A stretch of DNA of 24,767 bases from a virus, in IMG/VR virus record IMGVR_UViG_3300025087_000289, positions 1 through 24,767 of that record, one strand, 5' to 3'. The translations under genes and the position numbers were made by a program. Under the pieces are notes generated by a model. The model was not told where the DNA came from, did no database searches, and was given only the letters and a program-made list of their open reading frames with translations. Shown here one piece after another: positions 13,612 through 20,498 of this stretch; the first letter of the stretch is position 1, and the number at the start of each line of letters is the position of its first letter.

Positions 13612-13724
13612 CCTAGAACTTAAAAGTAGGGGGTGATTTTTACTCTTGGGCACATTCTATTGCCCCCTACTTCTAGGCCCTAGTGTTTCGTCGCCGAACG
13701 GCAGCCCGGCAGGTGCTGGGCTGT
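13612..13724 (+). promoter_or_regulatory. Two stable hairpins between ninG and a zinc-finger gene
   Basis: A perfect 10-bp stem (AAGTAGGGGG 13624-13633 with 13663-13672), extended by CCTAGA/TCTAGG (13612-13617 with 13672-13677), encloses a 29-base loop. A second 10-bp stem pairs 13701-13710 with 13715-13724 around AGGT. Neither is followed by a T-run, so this reads as a structured leader or RNA-stability element rather than a terminator. Confidence 0.5.
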
Positions 13725-13740
13725 GCGGGGTATAAAAAAT

Positions 13741-14094
13741 ATGCCGTCATACCTCATAAGAAAAGCAAAAGCGCTTGAAAACTTAAAAGAACACCTGGAA
13801 AGGATGGGCGAGGATCCTTCATACTTCCCGGCCATAAGGATGGTCGCCGGTAAAGCGATAGACTTTTATATGTGTGGAGACCGAAGATGCCCAAAGTGCC
13901 GAACTTTAGTAAGTAACTACAGTAAGTCGGGACTTTGCAAAAAGTGCTACAACAAGCTTTATATGCGTAAAAGAAGAAAAGACGGGGAATTTGCCCGGAT
14001 AGAGAGGTTAAAGATGCGTCAGCGTAGAAGATTAGTACGGCGAGGGGCGGGGATAACAATGTCTCCTGGGGGTGTTGACAAGATAGGCAACTAA
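13741..14094 (+). CDS. Basic zinc-finger protein
   Basis: A 117-residue protein. The ATG at 13741 is preferred over GTG 13723, which lies in the arm of a stable hairpin; only GGGG about 11 nt upstream resembles an SD. It contains CPKC and, 14 residues on, CKKC (about residues 53-73), a zinc-ribbon pair, followed by an intensely basic tail (KRRKDGEF, MRQRRRLVRRG). It is probably a nucleic-acid-binding regulator. The promoter for the next gene overlaps its last codons. Confidence 0.6.
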   Translation: MPSYLIRKAKALENLKEHLERMGEDPSYFPAIRMVAGKAIDFYMCGDRRCPKCRTLVSNYSKSGLCKKCYNKLYMRKRRKDGEFARIERLKMRQRRRLVRRGAGITMSPGGVDKIGN

Positions 14095-14102
14095 GTTATA
14101 CT
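14075..14102 (+). promoter_or_regulatory. Sigma70 promoter for the repeat-protein operon
   Basis: TTGACA at 14075-14080, a 16-base spacer and TATACT at 14097-14102. A GGAGGA SD and the ATG at 14120 follow. It heads the accessory-gene run up to about 20052. Confidence 0.7.
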
Positions 14103-14119
14103 AGATCTGGAGGACAAAA

Positions 14120-15148
14120 ATGAAAAAACTAACTAAACTCACAGACGCCCAAATAGACAGGATGTGCGAGTTTGCTAAAGAACGTATTGCGATTCAGTTA
14201 AATACGATTTCAACCCCCGATACTGAAAAAGAAGCTGAATACAATCTTCGAGAAGCCTACAAAGTAGCCGGTCTTAAAGAAAGTATAAAAATAACTTGGG
14301 TAGACTCGCCTAGCGAGGGAATGAAATATCTGCGCGGGGCCAGCGTTGGGGCCAGCGTTGGGGCCAGCGTTAGGGACAGCGTTTGGGACAGCGTTTGGGC
14401 CAGCGTTAGGGCCAGCGTTAGGGACAGCGTTTGGGACAGCGTTTGGGCCAGCGTTAGGGCCAGCGTTTGGGCCAGCGTTAGGGACAGCGTTTGGGACAGC
14501 GTTTGGGCCAGCGTTAGGGCCAGCGTTGGGGCCAGCGTTTGGGCCAGCGTTGGGGCCTATTACAATGCGGATCTTCTGTCCTTTTATGGGTTTTTCAACG
14601 AGGTGTTAGAACCCAATAATTTAAGATGGCTAGATAGAACAAATCAATTAGTATCTGGCTACCACTTATATTCTAAAGAGGCTGTTCTTGTAAGAAAACC
14701 AAAACTTCTAACCCTTGATGAAAACGGAAAACTTCACAACGAAGTACAAAAATGTATGGAGTACCGAGATGGTTGGGGGTTTTATGCGTGGCACGGAACA
14801 AAAGTACCAGAATATGTGATAACAACACCCAAAGAACAGATAACTAAAGAGGTTTGGTTAAAGGAAGAAAACCAAGAAATCAAAAGGTGTTTGGTTGAAA
14901 AGGTCGGCTACGACAAGTTTATGGAATGGTTCAAACCCGCAACGATAGACACTTGGGCGGATTACAAATTACATCGTATTTTTGAGCAAGTTGATGGGGA
15001 GGAGTTAAGACTTCTCCAGATGAAAGATACATCAACAGAACGTATATATTTTTTGAGAGTTCCTCCTACAGTTAAGACCTGCAGGGAGGCAGTGGCGTGG
15101 TCATTTCAGCTAGATGCTGATAAGTACCTGCCGGAACAGGAGGCTTGA
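14120..15148 (+). CDS. DUF6745-like protein with SV-tetrapeptide repeat array
   Basis: A 342-residue protein behind GGAGGA. After a helical N-terminus (1-70) comes an array of 18 four-residue units (residues 73-144) of type (G/R/W)(A/D)SV, including three copies of the higher-order block [16 protein letters not shown]. The C-terminal part (about 190-300) carries the DUF6745-type pattern: [44 protein letters not shown], then [11 protein letters not shown]. The period of four suggests a beta-solenoid-like or helical repeat, comparable in look to pentapeptide repeats. No enzymatic motif was seen and the function is unknown. The promoter at 14075-14102 appears to be its own. Confidence 0.7.
   Translation: MKKLTKLTDAQIDRMCEFAKERIAIQLNTISTPDTEKEAEYNLREAYKVAGLKESIKITWVDSPSEGMKYLRGASVGASVGASVRDSVWDSVWASVRASVRDSVWDSVWASVRASVWASVRDSVWDSVWASVRASVGASVWASVGAYYNADLLSFYGFFNEVLEPNNLRWLDRTNQLVSGYHLYSKEAVLVRKPKLLTLDENGKLHNEVQKCMEYRDGWGFYAWHGTKVPEYVITTPKEQITKEVWLKEENQEIKRCLVEKVGYDKFMEWFKPATIDTWADYKLHRIFEQVDGEELRLLQMKDTSTERIYFLRVPPTVKTCREAVAWSFQLDADKYLPEQEA
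14336..14551 (+). repeat. 12-bp tandem repeat, 18 units, inside a coding region
   Basis: Units follow the pattern (G/A/T)GG(G)(C/A)CAGCGTT with a strict 12-bp period over 216 bp; a diverged nineteenth unit follows. The 12-bp unit keeps the frame whatever the copy number, so length changes by slippage would alter the protein repeat without truncating it. A 48-bp higher-order unit occurs three times. Confidence 0.9.
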
Positions 15149-15149
15149 A

Positions 15150-15446
15150 ATGTCTATTCTAAGACAAGGTGATGTTTTACTTGAATCAGTATCAAATTTG
15201 CCCAAAGGGTTAAAGAAACGAAAGGACAACATTTTGGTTCGTGGGGAAACTACAGGACACGCCCACCGCTTAAACACCCCCACATTAAGTGTTTATGGCA
15301 CAGATGACGAAATGTTCGTAAATCTCGACAAGCCTACGGAATTGGTCCACGAGGAGCATAAAACAATACAAGTGGATAAAGGAACGTGGAAAGTTGTCAG
15401 ACAGAGGGAATACTCCCCGGTGGAAAACAGGAGAGTTGCGGACTAA
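15150..15446 (+). CDS. Conserved partner of DUF6745-like proteins (RQGDVLL family)
   Basis: A 98-residue protein. ATG 15150 with AGGAGG about 8 nt upstream is preferred over an earlier in-frame start. The sequence is distinctive: RQGDVLLESV, GETTGHAHRL (two His), HEEHKTI and ending WKVVRQREYSPVENRRVAD. I recall small proteins of this pattern encoded next to DUF6745 repeat proteins in bacteria and phages, so the two may act together. The His-rich TGHAH and HEEH could bind metal. No biochemical function is known to me. Confidence 0.6.
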   Translation: MSILRQGDVLLESVSNLPKGLKKRKDNILVRGETTGHAHRLNTPTLSVYGTDDEMFVNLDKPTELVHEEHKTIQVDKGTWKVVRQREYSPVENRRVAD

Positions 15447-15449
15447 CCC

Positions 15450-15611
15450 ATGATCTGCCCACAATGCCAGACAAATGAGGTAGTACGAGGTAGAAAGTAT
15501 TGTTCACACGAATGCGCTTACATAGCAATGAGGCAGGGGGGTAGGGGTTGGTTTGCAGATAAGAGGGCTTATGTTCCAACAACCGATACAACAGGAATAT
15601 ATACACGCTAG
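15450..15611 (+). CDS. 53-residue zinc-finger protein
   Basis: Starts at ATG 15450, 3 nt after the previous stop. It has MICPQC (Cys3, Cys6) and KYCSHECAY (Cys18, Cys22), a four-Cys zinc site of the small treble-clef kind, followed by RQGGRGWF. No clear SD is present, so translation may be coupled to the 15150 gene. It overlaps the next gene by about 41 nt in another frame. Confidence 0.5.
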   Translation: MICPQCQTNEVVRGRKYCSHECAYIAMRQGGRGWFADKRAYVPTTDTTGIYTR

Positions 15612-15828
15612 AAATACTGAACAACACGCGGAACGCGTAGCGAAGAAGATAGATAAAGAGATTGAAAAGATATGGACCGACATCGCTTTGTATGCACTAG
15701 CTTGTGGGATAGAAAACTACGAGAGCTTTGCAGAGTATGGATTCCGCCGGATAGGCGGTAAGCCTTGTGAAGATGAGTATTTAAGGTTAAAGGAGCTAAG
15801 ATGTCAGAAGAAACAGCAATACAAATAA
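15571..15828 (+). CDS. Small helical hypothetical protein
   Basis: An 85-residue protein from ATG 15571 (AAGAGGG just upstream; an earlier TTG at 15553 is less likely). It is largely helical and charged (AERVAKKIDKEIEKIWTDIALYALACG). The C-terminal half (YESFAEYGFRRIGGKPCEDEY) looks like a small structured cap. No family was recognised. The SD of the next small gene lies in its last codons. Confidence 0.55.
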   Translation: MFQQPIQQEYIHARNTEQHAERVAKKIDKEIEKIWTDIALYALACGIENYESFAEYGFRRIGGKPCEDEYLRLKELRCQKKQQYK

Positions 15829-15899
15829 TCAAAGAAGCCACAAGCAGTAAGTTATTTGGTTTGAACGAACTAAGGAAAGTTCGGGAAGGAAAAATATGA
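15801..15899 (+). CDS. 32-residue peptide
   Basis: AAAGGAG lies 6 nt before ATG 15801, and the gene ends in an ATGA overlap with the YopX-like gene. The sequence (SEETAIQIIKEATSSKLFGL, then NELRKVREGKI) could form a short amphipathic helix. A good SD and tight coupling on both sides support it as a real small gene. The function is unknown. Confidence 0.45.
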   Translation: MSEETAIQIIKEATSSKLFGLNELRKVREGKI

Positions 15900-16369
15900 G
15901 AGAGATAAAGTTTCGTGCTTGGGATAAGGGGGGTAAAAAGTGGTTAAGTCCCGATTATTTTGCTGTATTCGGAAACGGTACTTTGACAGATTCAAACACA
16001 ATAGATTTGGATAACTGCGAACTAAATCAATACACAGGACTTAAAGACAAAAACGGTAAGGAGATTTACGAGGGGGATATTCTAAAAGATACCTATCCTG
16101 CTAGTTACAGTACTTATGAAGTGCAGATAGGATTTTTTGACAACCACGAAGGTTATGAGGACCACGAACACGGTTGCGGGGTATATCTAAAACAAATATT
16201 TGAACATTACTATGTTGAAAAGTGGAAAGAACAGGCCTACGACAAGTGGTACGGGGATGGAGAGGAAAAAATCAGTAACATCTTTGGGTATCCGAACATA
16301 AACAAGCTAGAAATAATCGGCAACATCTACGAAAACCCCGAACTACTAAGGAAAGTGAGGGGAAGATGA
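15896..16369 (+). CDS. YopX family protein
   Basis: A 157-residue protein with the YopX hallmarks: MREIKFRAWDKGGKKW at the N-terminus, QYTGLKDKNGKEIYEGDIL near residues 45-63, and the closing IIGNIYENPELL. YopX proteins are common phage and prophage accessory proteins of beta-rich fold and unknown function. It is longer than a minimal YopX domain because of an acidic, His-containing insert (DNHEGYEDHEHGCG). It starts and ends in short overlaps with its neighbours. Confidence 0.88.
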   Translation: MREIKFRAWDKGGKKWLSPDYFAVFGNGTLTDSNTIDLDNCELNQYTGLKDKNGKEIYEGDILKDTYPASYSTYEVQIGFFDNHEGYEDHEHGCGVYLKQIFEHYYVEKWKEQAYDKWYGDGEEKISNIFGYPNINKLEIIGNIYENPELLRKVRGR

Positions 16370-16542
16370 AACTATTAACTATTAGACTTAGGGTGTGGGT
16401 GGCTAACAAATTGATTAAACTCGCACATTGGATAAGACCTAAAGATGTGAACGCTTGGCTGGAGTCGGTACAAAACGCCATTATGTACGGGAACGGAATA
16501 ACAACAATAGACCCTAAAGAATTTTATAAGGAGAACCTATGA
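16366..16542 (+). CDS. Small hypothetical protein
   Basis: A 58-residue protein beginning with a basic amphipathic helix (LLTIRLRVWVANKLIKLAHW) and ending in a soluble tail. The pattern could be a membrane-associated helix. AGGGGAAG just precedes its ATG, and it ends in an ATGA overlap with the next gene. No family was recognised. Confidence 0.55.
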   Translation: MKLLTIRLRVWVANKLIKLAHWIRPKDVNAWLESVQNAIMYGNGITTIDPKEFYKENL

Positions 16543-16853
16543 CCAAACAAGAGAAGGAAATAGAGGTAACGATAAGAGCAATAAGGGATAGTTTTGTTGG
16601 CTCTGAACACATTTACAAGAACGGAAGTTGTTGGTATTTTGCCAATATCCTACGAACCATTTATGGTGGGGATATTGTGTGTACATCAGAACACTGTTTG
16701 CTTAGACTTGGTGGCAAGTATTATGATATTGAGGGCGAGGTAAATCCTAAGAAATACGATTCAGAGGTGTTTGAAGTTATAAACGAGCTAAACGGCACTA
16801 AAACCGAAAAGATAGACTTATTTAACATGATAAGGAGTTTTAATAAAATATGA
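16539..16853 (+). CDS. Papain-like fold candidate (Cys-His-Asp triad)
   Basis: A 104-residue protein in which NGSCWYFANIL (Cys31), SEHCLLRLGGK (His52) and YYDIEGEV (Asp63) line up as the Cys helix, His strand and Asp strand of a minimal papain or transglutaminase-like fold. Small proteins with this C-W-x-F-A ... H-x-x-x-R ... Y-D-x-x-G pattern occur in phages. It could be a protease, amidase or deamidase, or an inactive relative. It begins with MTKQE, as does the next gene at 16850. There is no signal peptide, so it would act in the cytoplasm. Confidence 0.45.
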   Translation: MTKQEKEIEVTIRAIRDSFVGSEHIYKNGSCWYFANILRTIYGGDIVCTSEHCLLRLGGKYYDIEGEVNPKKYDSEVFEVINELNGTKTEKIDLFNMIRSFNKI

Positions 16854-17578
16854 CCAAACAAGAATATAGACAGAAGGTAGAGGAGATACTGCAAAAAGTT
16901 CACGATGACGCAGTAAGACCGACTCACTTGAAAGAACTAGGTTATTCAGACAGGGCGGTTGACGAACTCGTATCTTTATATGAGGAAACACCGGGATTCC
17001 CGGCAACGGGTAAAAATAAGGCGATTCCCGGTAACGGGGGTGTTAGTAAACCCGACCAAAGATTTAGTGATTTCAAAGAGTTCTTGGCAGACAACTGCTA
17101 CGACCTCAAGAAGTTCAAAGAGGGCAAGTACGATAGGAAGATATTTAAGTGGTTTCAGCCCGACTTAACCGAAACGGTAAGGGAAGTAGTTGAATCGGAG
17201 GGTTTCAAGAAAACCCACGAAGAAGAGATAGAAAAGTCTTTTGGAAGACCTGACCAAAACGTCGGCGGGGTAACGAATAAGGTAACGAAAAAGCATAACC
17301 GACCTATTGAACCCGTTATTAGACCCGACAGCCCTGAAGGTTTAATAGAAGAAATACTAAGAGCCTGTTTTGATAGTGAGTACAACGGATTTAACTTTGC
17401 AAGAGCCGAAAGGGAGCTTTCTACTCTCATAAAGAACCTAGCATATCTTTCAATTACGAGAAAAAAGAAGGCTTTTAGGGAACGATTCACAGAGGAAGGC
17501 AGTTTCAAAGTGTACGGAACACCTAATGAAGTATTTGATTTCTTCTTGGAGGATTATGATGAAAAAGTACAACAGTAA
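16850..17578 (+). CDS. Hypothetical protein of 242 residues
   Basis: A charged soluble protein. The N-terminal 45 residues are helical (MTKQEYRQKVEEILQKVHDD). A Gly/Pro-rich linker near 48-68 is encoded by a near-duplicated stretch (ATTCCCGG-AACGGG type, about 16995-17037). The middle has FKWFQPDLTET and the C-terminal 70 residues are helical (ERELSTLIKNLAYLSITRKK). WFQPDL resembles FFQPYL in the next gene, hinting at a shared short motif. It sits in the accessory run with overlaps at both ends. No family was recognised. Confidence 0.55.
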   Translation: MTKQEYRQKVEEILQKVHDDAVRPTHLKELGYSDRAVDELVSLYEETPGFPATGKNKAIPGNGGVSKPDQRFSDFKEFLADNCYDLKKFKEGKYDRKIFKWFQPDLTETVREVVESEGFKKTHEEEIEKSFGRPDQNVGGVTNKVTKKHNRPIEPVIRPDSPEGLIEEILRACFDSEYNGFNFARAERELSTLIKNLAYLSITRKKKAFRERFTEEGSFKVYGTPNEVFDFFLEDYDEKVQQ

Positions 17579-17828
17579 GGTTAAACCTAACAACTCACAG
17601 ATAGATGTAAGGGACCCACAGAGCGTGGGCGTGGAACGTATCAAAAAGACATTTATGGAAAAAGAGATAGATATCGGTACAACAGTTCGTCACGGCGAAG
17701 AATACGCGGACTACTTGTCCGAAGAAAAAAAAGAAGAGATATTTGATTTCTTCCAGCCTTATCTCAAACCCACCAAAGATAGCAGGGAGTCCGATAAAAG
17801 TAATAAATTAAATGAAAGGTTTATATGA
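17559..17828 (+). CDS. Small hypothetical protein
   Basis: An 89-residue protein. Of the paired ATG codons at 17556 and 17559, the second has the better spacing (6 nt) from GGAGG. It is Lys/Asp/Glu-rich with a central helix (EEYADYLSEEKKEEIFDFF) and the FFQPYL motif noted in the previous gene. It overlaps both neighbours. No function was recognised. Confidence 0.5.
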   Translation: MKKYNSKVKPNNSQIDVRDPQSVGVERIKKTFMEKEIDIGTTVRHGEEYADYLSEEKKEEIFDFFQPYLKPTKDSRESDKSNKLNERFI

Positions 17829-18154
17829 AACGATTAGTTTTAGATATAGAAGAATACGATATCCCACAGCTCCTAAACAGTTGTGAGATTGATACCGAAA
17901 CAGGTAATAGAGTCCTAAATAGTTTGAGAAGCGGAAACTCTAACGGCATAAAAGCTGTTGTTGTCAAAGAGGAGTATAAAATTGCCGATTTAGACCAAAA
18001 ATTACAGTCCTTAAAAGACGGCTTGGACGCACTAACAAGAGCAGGTTTTAGCCTTAATTTACTTGAAAGGTATTTGCGAACCAAAGGTGTTAGTCAGAAA
18101 ACATTTAAGTTGGTTATGGGCGGTATCAAAGAGTTTTTCTATGAAATTAAGTAG
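17825..18154 (+). CDS. Small hypothetical protein
   Basis: A 109-residue protein, ATGA-overlapping the previous gene. The beta-like N-terminus (RLVLDIEEYDIPQLL) is followed by a helical C-terminal two-thirds (LQSLKDGLDALTRAGFSLNL, then LLERYLRTKGVSQKTFKLVM). The latter resembles a compact helical DNA- or protein-binding unit, but no specific helix-turn-helix match was recognised. No membrane segment. Confidence 0.55.
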   Translation: MKRLVLDIEEYDIPQLLNSCEIDTETGNRVLNSLRSGNSNGIKAVVVKEEYKIADLDQKLQSLKDGLDALTRAGFSLNLLERYLRTKGVSQKTFKLVMGGIKEFFYEIK

Positions 18155-18187
18155 TGTAGCCCTCAAAACCAAACAAAAGGAGACAGA

Positions 18188-18556
18188 ATGAAGACAAAAA
18201 GATTTTTTGACAAGGTGTTCGTTGTAGACGTAGTTGCTCTGTCGGGAACAAAGGATGAAATAAACAAGTGGTTGAAGAAAGAGAAATCTGATTATAAGAT
18301 TTCCGAAGGCGTGAAGGGTTTTTGTCGTCGTGAAGAAGGTAAAGCCTTTTGGGTTTATATATCAAACCCCTTGGATTTTTATGCGTTATTGCACGAAGTT
18401 ATCCACCTTGTGGGGATGATTACGGATAGGAACGGCGTAGGAGCCTGTCTTATGCGAAGTGCTACCGAGGTGGACGAGACCCTCGCTTACTACCTATCTT
18501 ATTGGTTTAAGGAGCTGTGGAGATTTTACGGCAAGTTAAAGAAAGGGAAAAAATGA
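18188..18556 (+). CDS. Zincin-like metalloprotease candidate
   Basis: A 122-residue protein with a clear HExxH site: ALLHEVIHLVGMI (His69, Glu70, His73), and a third ligand candidate Glu97 in EVDETLAYYLSYWF, in the usual gluzincin order. Short phage zincins of this pattern (HEVIH then an E-x-x-A-Y helix) are common and of unknown substrate. No signal peptide is present, so it would act inside the cell, perhaps on a host or phage protein. AAGGAG precedes the ATG. It overlaps the next gene by 4 nt. Confidence 0.65.
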   Translation: MKTKRFFDKVFVVDVVALSGTKDEINKWLKKEKSDYKISEGVKGFCRREEGKAFWVYISNPLDFYALLHEVIHLVGMITDRNGVGACLMRSATEVDETLAYYLSYWFKELWRFYGKLKKGKK

Positions 18557-18780
18557 AAAGAATAGACGGACTAACAATCAAAGAAAAGATAGCCATTATA
18601 GTTAACAATGGGGATGGGAAGTACCATAAAAATAAGGTTGAAGCCCTCGTCACCCTCATACAAAAGGAAAGAGAAGAAGCTGTGTGGGATTATATAAGGT
18701 ATGCCAATCCAGACGATTTTAATGATTATGTGGAAGGGGTGGAAACCTACCTATCACAAACCAAAAGAGGTAAGAAATGA
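18553..18780 (+). CDS. Cassette gene 1 (C-terminal LSQTKRGKK tail)
   Basis: A 75-residue protein from ATG 18553 (overlapping the previous TGA). It contains LIQKEREEAVWDYI and ends ETYLSQTKRGKK. The next two genes end YLSQTKGGKR and LLSQTKGGKGE, and the next one also has LQKEREEAV, so the segment is duplicated. The shared 3' DNA (TATCACAAAC..AAAGAGGTAAG) also carries the SD for the following gene. Function unknown. Confidence 0.55.
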   Translation: MKRIDGLTIKEKIAIIVNNGDGKYHKNKVEALVTLIQKEREEAVWDYIRYANPDDFNDYVEGVETYLSQTKRGKK

Positions 18781-19223
18781 AACTAGATGAAAAGATAGAG
18801 GAAATAAAGAAAGAATATGAGGATTTATTCACTAAACCTTTTGAAGACACGGACGATTGGGTTGCTCACGATAGTGAAAAGGTTTGGGCTTGGTTTGAGT
18901 CTAAGTTACAAAAGGAAAGAGAAGAAGCGGTGAGGTCTGAATATATAAAGTGGGTAGATGAGAAACTTATATTGAAAACTAATGGAATTGAAAATGTATT
19001 TATTAGACCTGTTTTGTATCAAGTTTGGGCAAATGTAAAAGCACTTGTTTGTGAAGAACTACATAGGCATTATTCAGACGAAAGGTGGTATCACGAGTAT
19101 AAAAGAGATGTTTACAGGTTTGTTAGTGATGCGGTAGCTAACTCAATGTTCATACTAGATAAGATAGGTGCGTTAAAAGTACAAAACGAATACCTATCAC
19201 AAACTAAAGGGGGTAAGAGATGA
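18777..19223 (+). CDS. Cassette gene 2 (C-terminal LSQTKGGKR tail)
   Basis: A 148-residue, mostly helical charged protein. It shares KLQKEREEAV with cassette gene 1 and the tail YLSQTKGGKR with genes 1 and 3. The middle is unique (NGIENVFIRPVLYQVWANVK; EELHRHYSDERWYHEYKRD). It overlaps genes on both sides by 4 nt. It looks like a mosaic in which the tail, which doubles as an RBS, has been copied along the operon. Confidence 0.55.
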   Translation: MKLDEKIEEIKKEYEDLFTKPFEDTDDWVAHDSEKVWAWFESKLQKEREEAVRSEYIKWVDEKLILKTNGIENVFIRPVLYQVWANVKALVCEELHRHYSDERWYHEYKRDVYRFVSDAVANSMFILDKIGALKVQNEYLSQTKGGKR

Positions 19224-19441
19224 GTAAGAAACTAACAAAAGACATAGGTGCAGTAGACATCTTAATCAAAGAGATAGATAAACAATGGGGAACACCAGCA
19301 GATATGTTGGATACCGTTGGTAGGGTTGAAAGATTAGAGAATATAAAAAACTTGGAACAGGATTTATTGTTATTAGTAAAAGACCGTAAAAAAAGATTGA
19401 AGAAACTTTTATCACAGACTAAGGGGGGTAAGGGGGAATGA
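19220..19441 (+). CDS. Cassette gene 3 (C-terminal LSQTKGGKGE tail)
   Basis: A 73-residue helical protein (AVDILIKEIDKQWGTPADML, then ERLENIKNLEQDLLLLVKD) ending KKLLSQTKGGKGE. The 3' DNA matches that of cassette genes 1 and 2 and supplies the SD (AAGGGGG) for the next gene, which it overlaps by 4 nt. No family was recognised. Confidence 0.55.
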   Translation: MSKKLTKDIGAVDILIKEIDKQWGTPADMLDTVGRVERLENIKNLEQDLLLLVKDRKKRLKKLLSQTKGGKGE

Positions 19442-19635
19442 GAAAGAAAGTAAAGAAACTAATAAAAGTAACAGTTGAGTATAATGACGGAACTATAAGA
19501 GTTCTTGATAAAAGATGCGATGAGTGGGAGTCAGAATGTAATAGTGCAATATTTATGAATTGGACTCACGGACACTCTGTGCCTGATTTTCCTTGGAAAG
19601 AGATAAGAGGAGACCCCGATGAGAATAAAAAATAA
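19438..19635 (+). CDS. Small hypothetical protein
   Basis: A 65-residue protein with a basic N-terminus (RKKVKKLIKVTVEY) and a beta-like segment (NDGTIRVLDKRCDEW) followed by FMNWTHGHSVPDFPW. It overlaps the previous gene by 4 nt and the next by 17 nt. No family was recognised. It lacks the cassette tail of the preceding three genes. Confidence 0.5.
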   Translation: MRKKVKKLIKVTVEYNDGTIRVLDKRCDEWESECNSAIFMNWTHGHSVPDFPWKEIRGDPDENKK

Positions 19636-19786
19636 GTTTTGGAAAGAAATTTGGTTTTCGCTACAAGAATTCTTCGCCGAACCGGACGAAGTAACCACGA
19701 TCAACCCAGAACAAGATGTTACGGCGATAGCAATAGGTTGTGGGTTTTTGTTTGCCGTGTTTATATTTATTTATATGATTCTATGA
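19619..19786 (+). CDS. Small single-pass membrane protein
   Basis: A 55-residue protein with GGAG upstream of ATG 19619. An amphipathic Trp/Phe-rich N-terminus (NKFWKEIWFSLQEFFAE) is followed by a polar stretch and a C-terminal hydrophobic segment (about residues 35-55, ending FAVFIFIYMIL). It ends in an ATGA overlap with another membrane-protein gene, so the two may form a complex. Function unknown. Confidence 0.5.
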   Translation: MRIKNKFWKEIWFSLQEFFAEPDEVTTINPEQDVTAIAIGCGFLFAVFIFIYMIL

Positions 19787-20052
19787 TATTTTTCTTAACA
19801 AGACTTTTAGATTTACACTCAACGTACCTAAACGTAACGAAGTGGGGTACGTCCGTCGAGGGTATTCCTTTCAACCGGGGACTTCTTGAGAGCCTGACCT
19901 ACGGGCAATTCGTCGTGCTTAATCTGACGCTATCTATGCTTGCTTACTTCGTGCTTAAAAGGTTCAAGCTAGGGCGTCCGGCGGTAAGAATATTCACGCT
20001 AGTAAACCTTCTTGTCGTAATCCAAAACTACATACTTTATATGGTGGTATAA
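19783..20052 (+). CDS. DUF5658-like small membrane protein
   Basis: An 89-residue protein from ATG 19783, which overlaps the previous stop (an earlier in-frame ATG at 19639 would read through the neighbouring gene out of frame). The N-terminus MIFFLTRLLDLHSTYLNV carries the D-x-H/x-S-T-Y element of DUF5658-like proteins. Two further hydrophobic segments cover about residues 40-58 and 69-88. The function is unknown. The last codons contain the extended -10 promoter for the terminase operon. Confidence 0.55.
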   Translation: MIFFLTRLLDLHSTYLNVTKWGTSVEGIPFNRGLLESLTYGQFVVLNLTLSMLAYFVLKRFKLGRPAVRIFTLVNLLVVIQNYILYMVV

Positions 20053-20053
20053 T
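20045..20053 (+). promoter_or_regulatory. Extended -10 promoter for the packaging genes
   Basis: TGG followed by TATAAT (20048-20053) gives a TGn extended -10 with no recognisable -35. The predicted start (about 20060) is only a few bases before ATG 20064, so either a leaderless mRNA or activation by a phage factor is implied. Confidence 0.5.
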
Positions 20054-20063
20054 TAACAAACAT

Positions 20064-20498
20064 ATGGATTCTGTGAAAGAAAATCTGCCTTCATTAGAAG
20101 AACTAGAGAACGTGCTTGGTTCAAAGGAGCGGTTAGTATTTTTCCTAAAGTGGTTGGAAAACGACCGGAATGCCACAAAGACTTATAAGGAGCTCCACCC
20201 AGACTGCTTGGATGTTACTGCGCAGGTAAACGGAAGCAGAATGTTATCCAAAATCCCGGTGGCGGCTGTTGCGGCGGCATATGGGTTGGACCATGAGAAA
20301 TATTTCGCGGTGCTAAGAAACGCTATTGATGCCGAGAAGTGGAACGATTTTACAGGTGAACGAGAGCCTGATTATAAGACCATAAAACCCTATCACGACA
20401 AGTTGGGAAAACTGCTAGGGGTAGAGACAGACGCTCTCGGCGTACAGGTGAATATCGCGAATATAATCCAGAAACAAAAATCTGAGTATGGTATTTGA
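20064..20498 (+). CDS. Terminase small subunit
   Basis: A 144-residue helical protein directly before TerL. Residues 25-65 match the DNA-binding part of small terminases (LKWLENDRNATKTYKELHPD, then AQVNGSRMLSKIPVAAVAAAY), in which the NATKAY-type helix and the GSR-x-L element are typical. Residues 75-125 carry the linker. It should recognise the packaging site and load TerL. No SD is visible and the mRNA may be leaderless. It overlaps the TerL gene by 11 nt, as is usual for such pairs. Confidence 0.8.
   Translation: MDSVKENLPSLEELENVLGSKERLVFFLKWLENDRNATKTYKELHPDCLDVTAQVNGSRMLSKIPVAAVAAAYGLDHEKYFAVLRNAIDAEKWNDFTGEREPDYKTIKPYHDKLGKLLGVETDALGVQVNIANIIQKQKSEYGI

Noticed and set aside
13599-13634. 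12-codon frame overlapping the ninG stop
   Set aside because: No SD, very short and overlapping a hairpin; no reason to think it is expressed.
14336-14551. CRISPR-like array
   Set aside because: Units are contiguous 12-bp repeats with no unique spacers, and they are in frame inside a gene.
14346-14609. Second open frame through the 12-bp repeat array (GPAL/GTAF repeats)
   Set aside because: A 12-bp repeat without stops is open in every frame by construction; it has no SD and ends soon after the array.
16995-17037. Near-identical CCCGG-AACGGG stretches as a regulatory repeat
   Set aside because: Two imperfect copies lie in frame in a Gly/Pro-rich linker; a small local duplication explains them.
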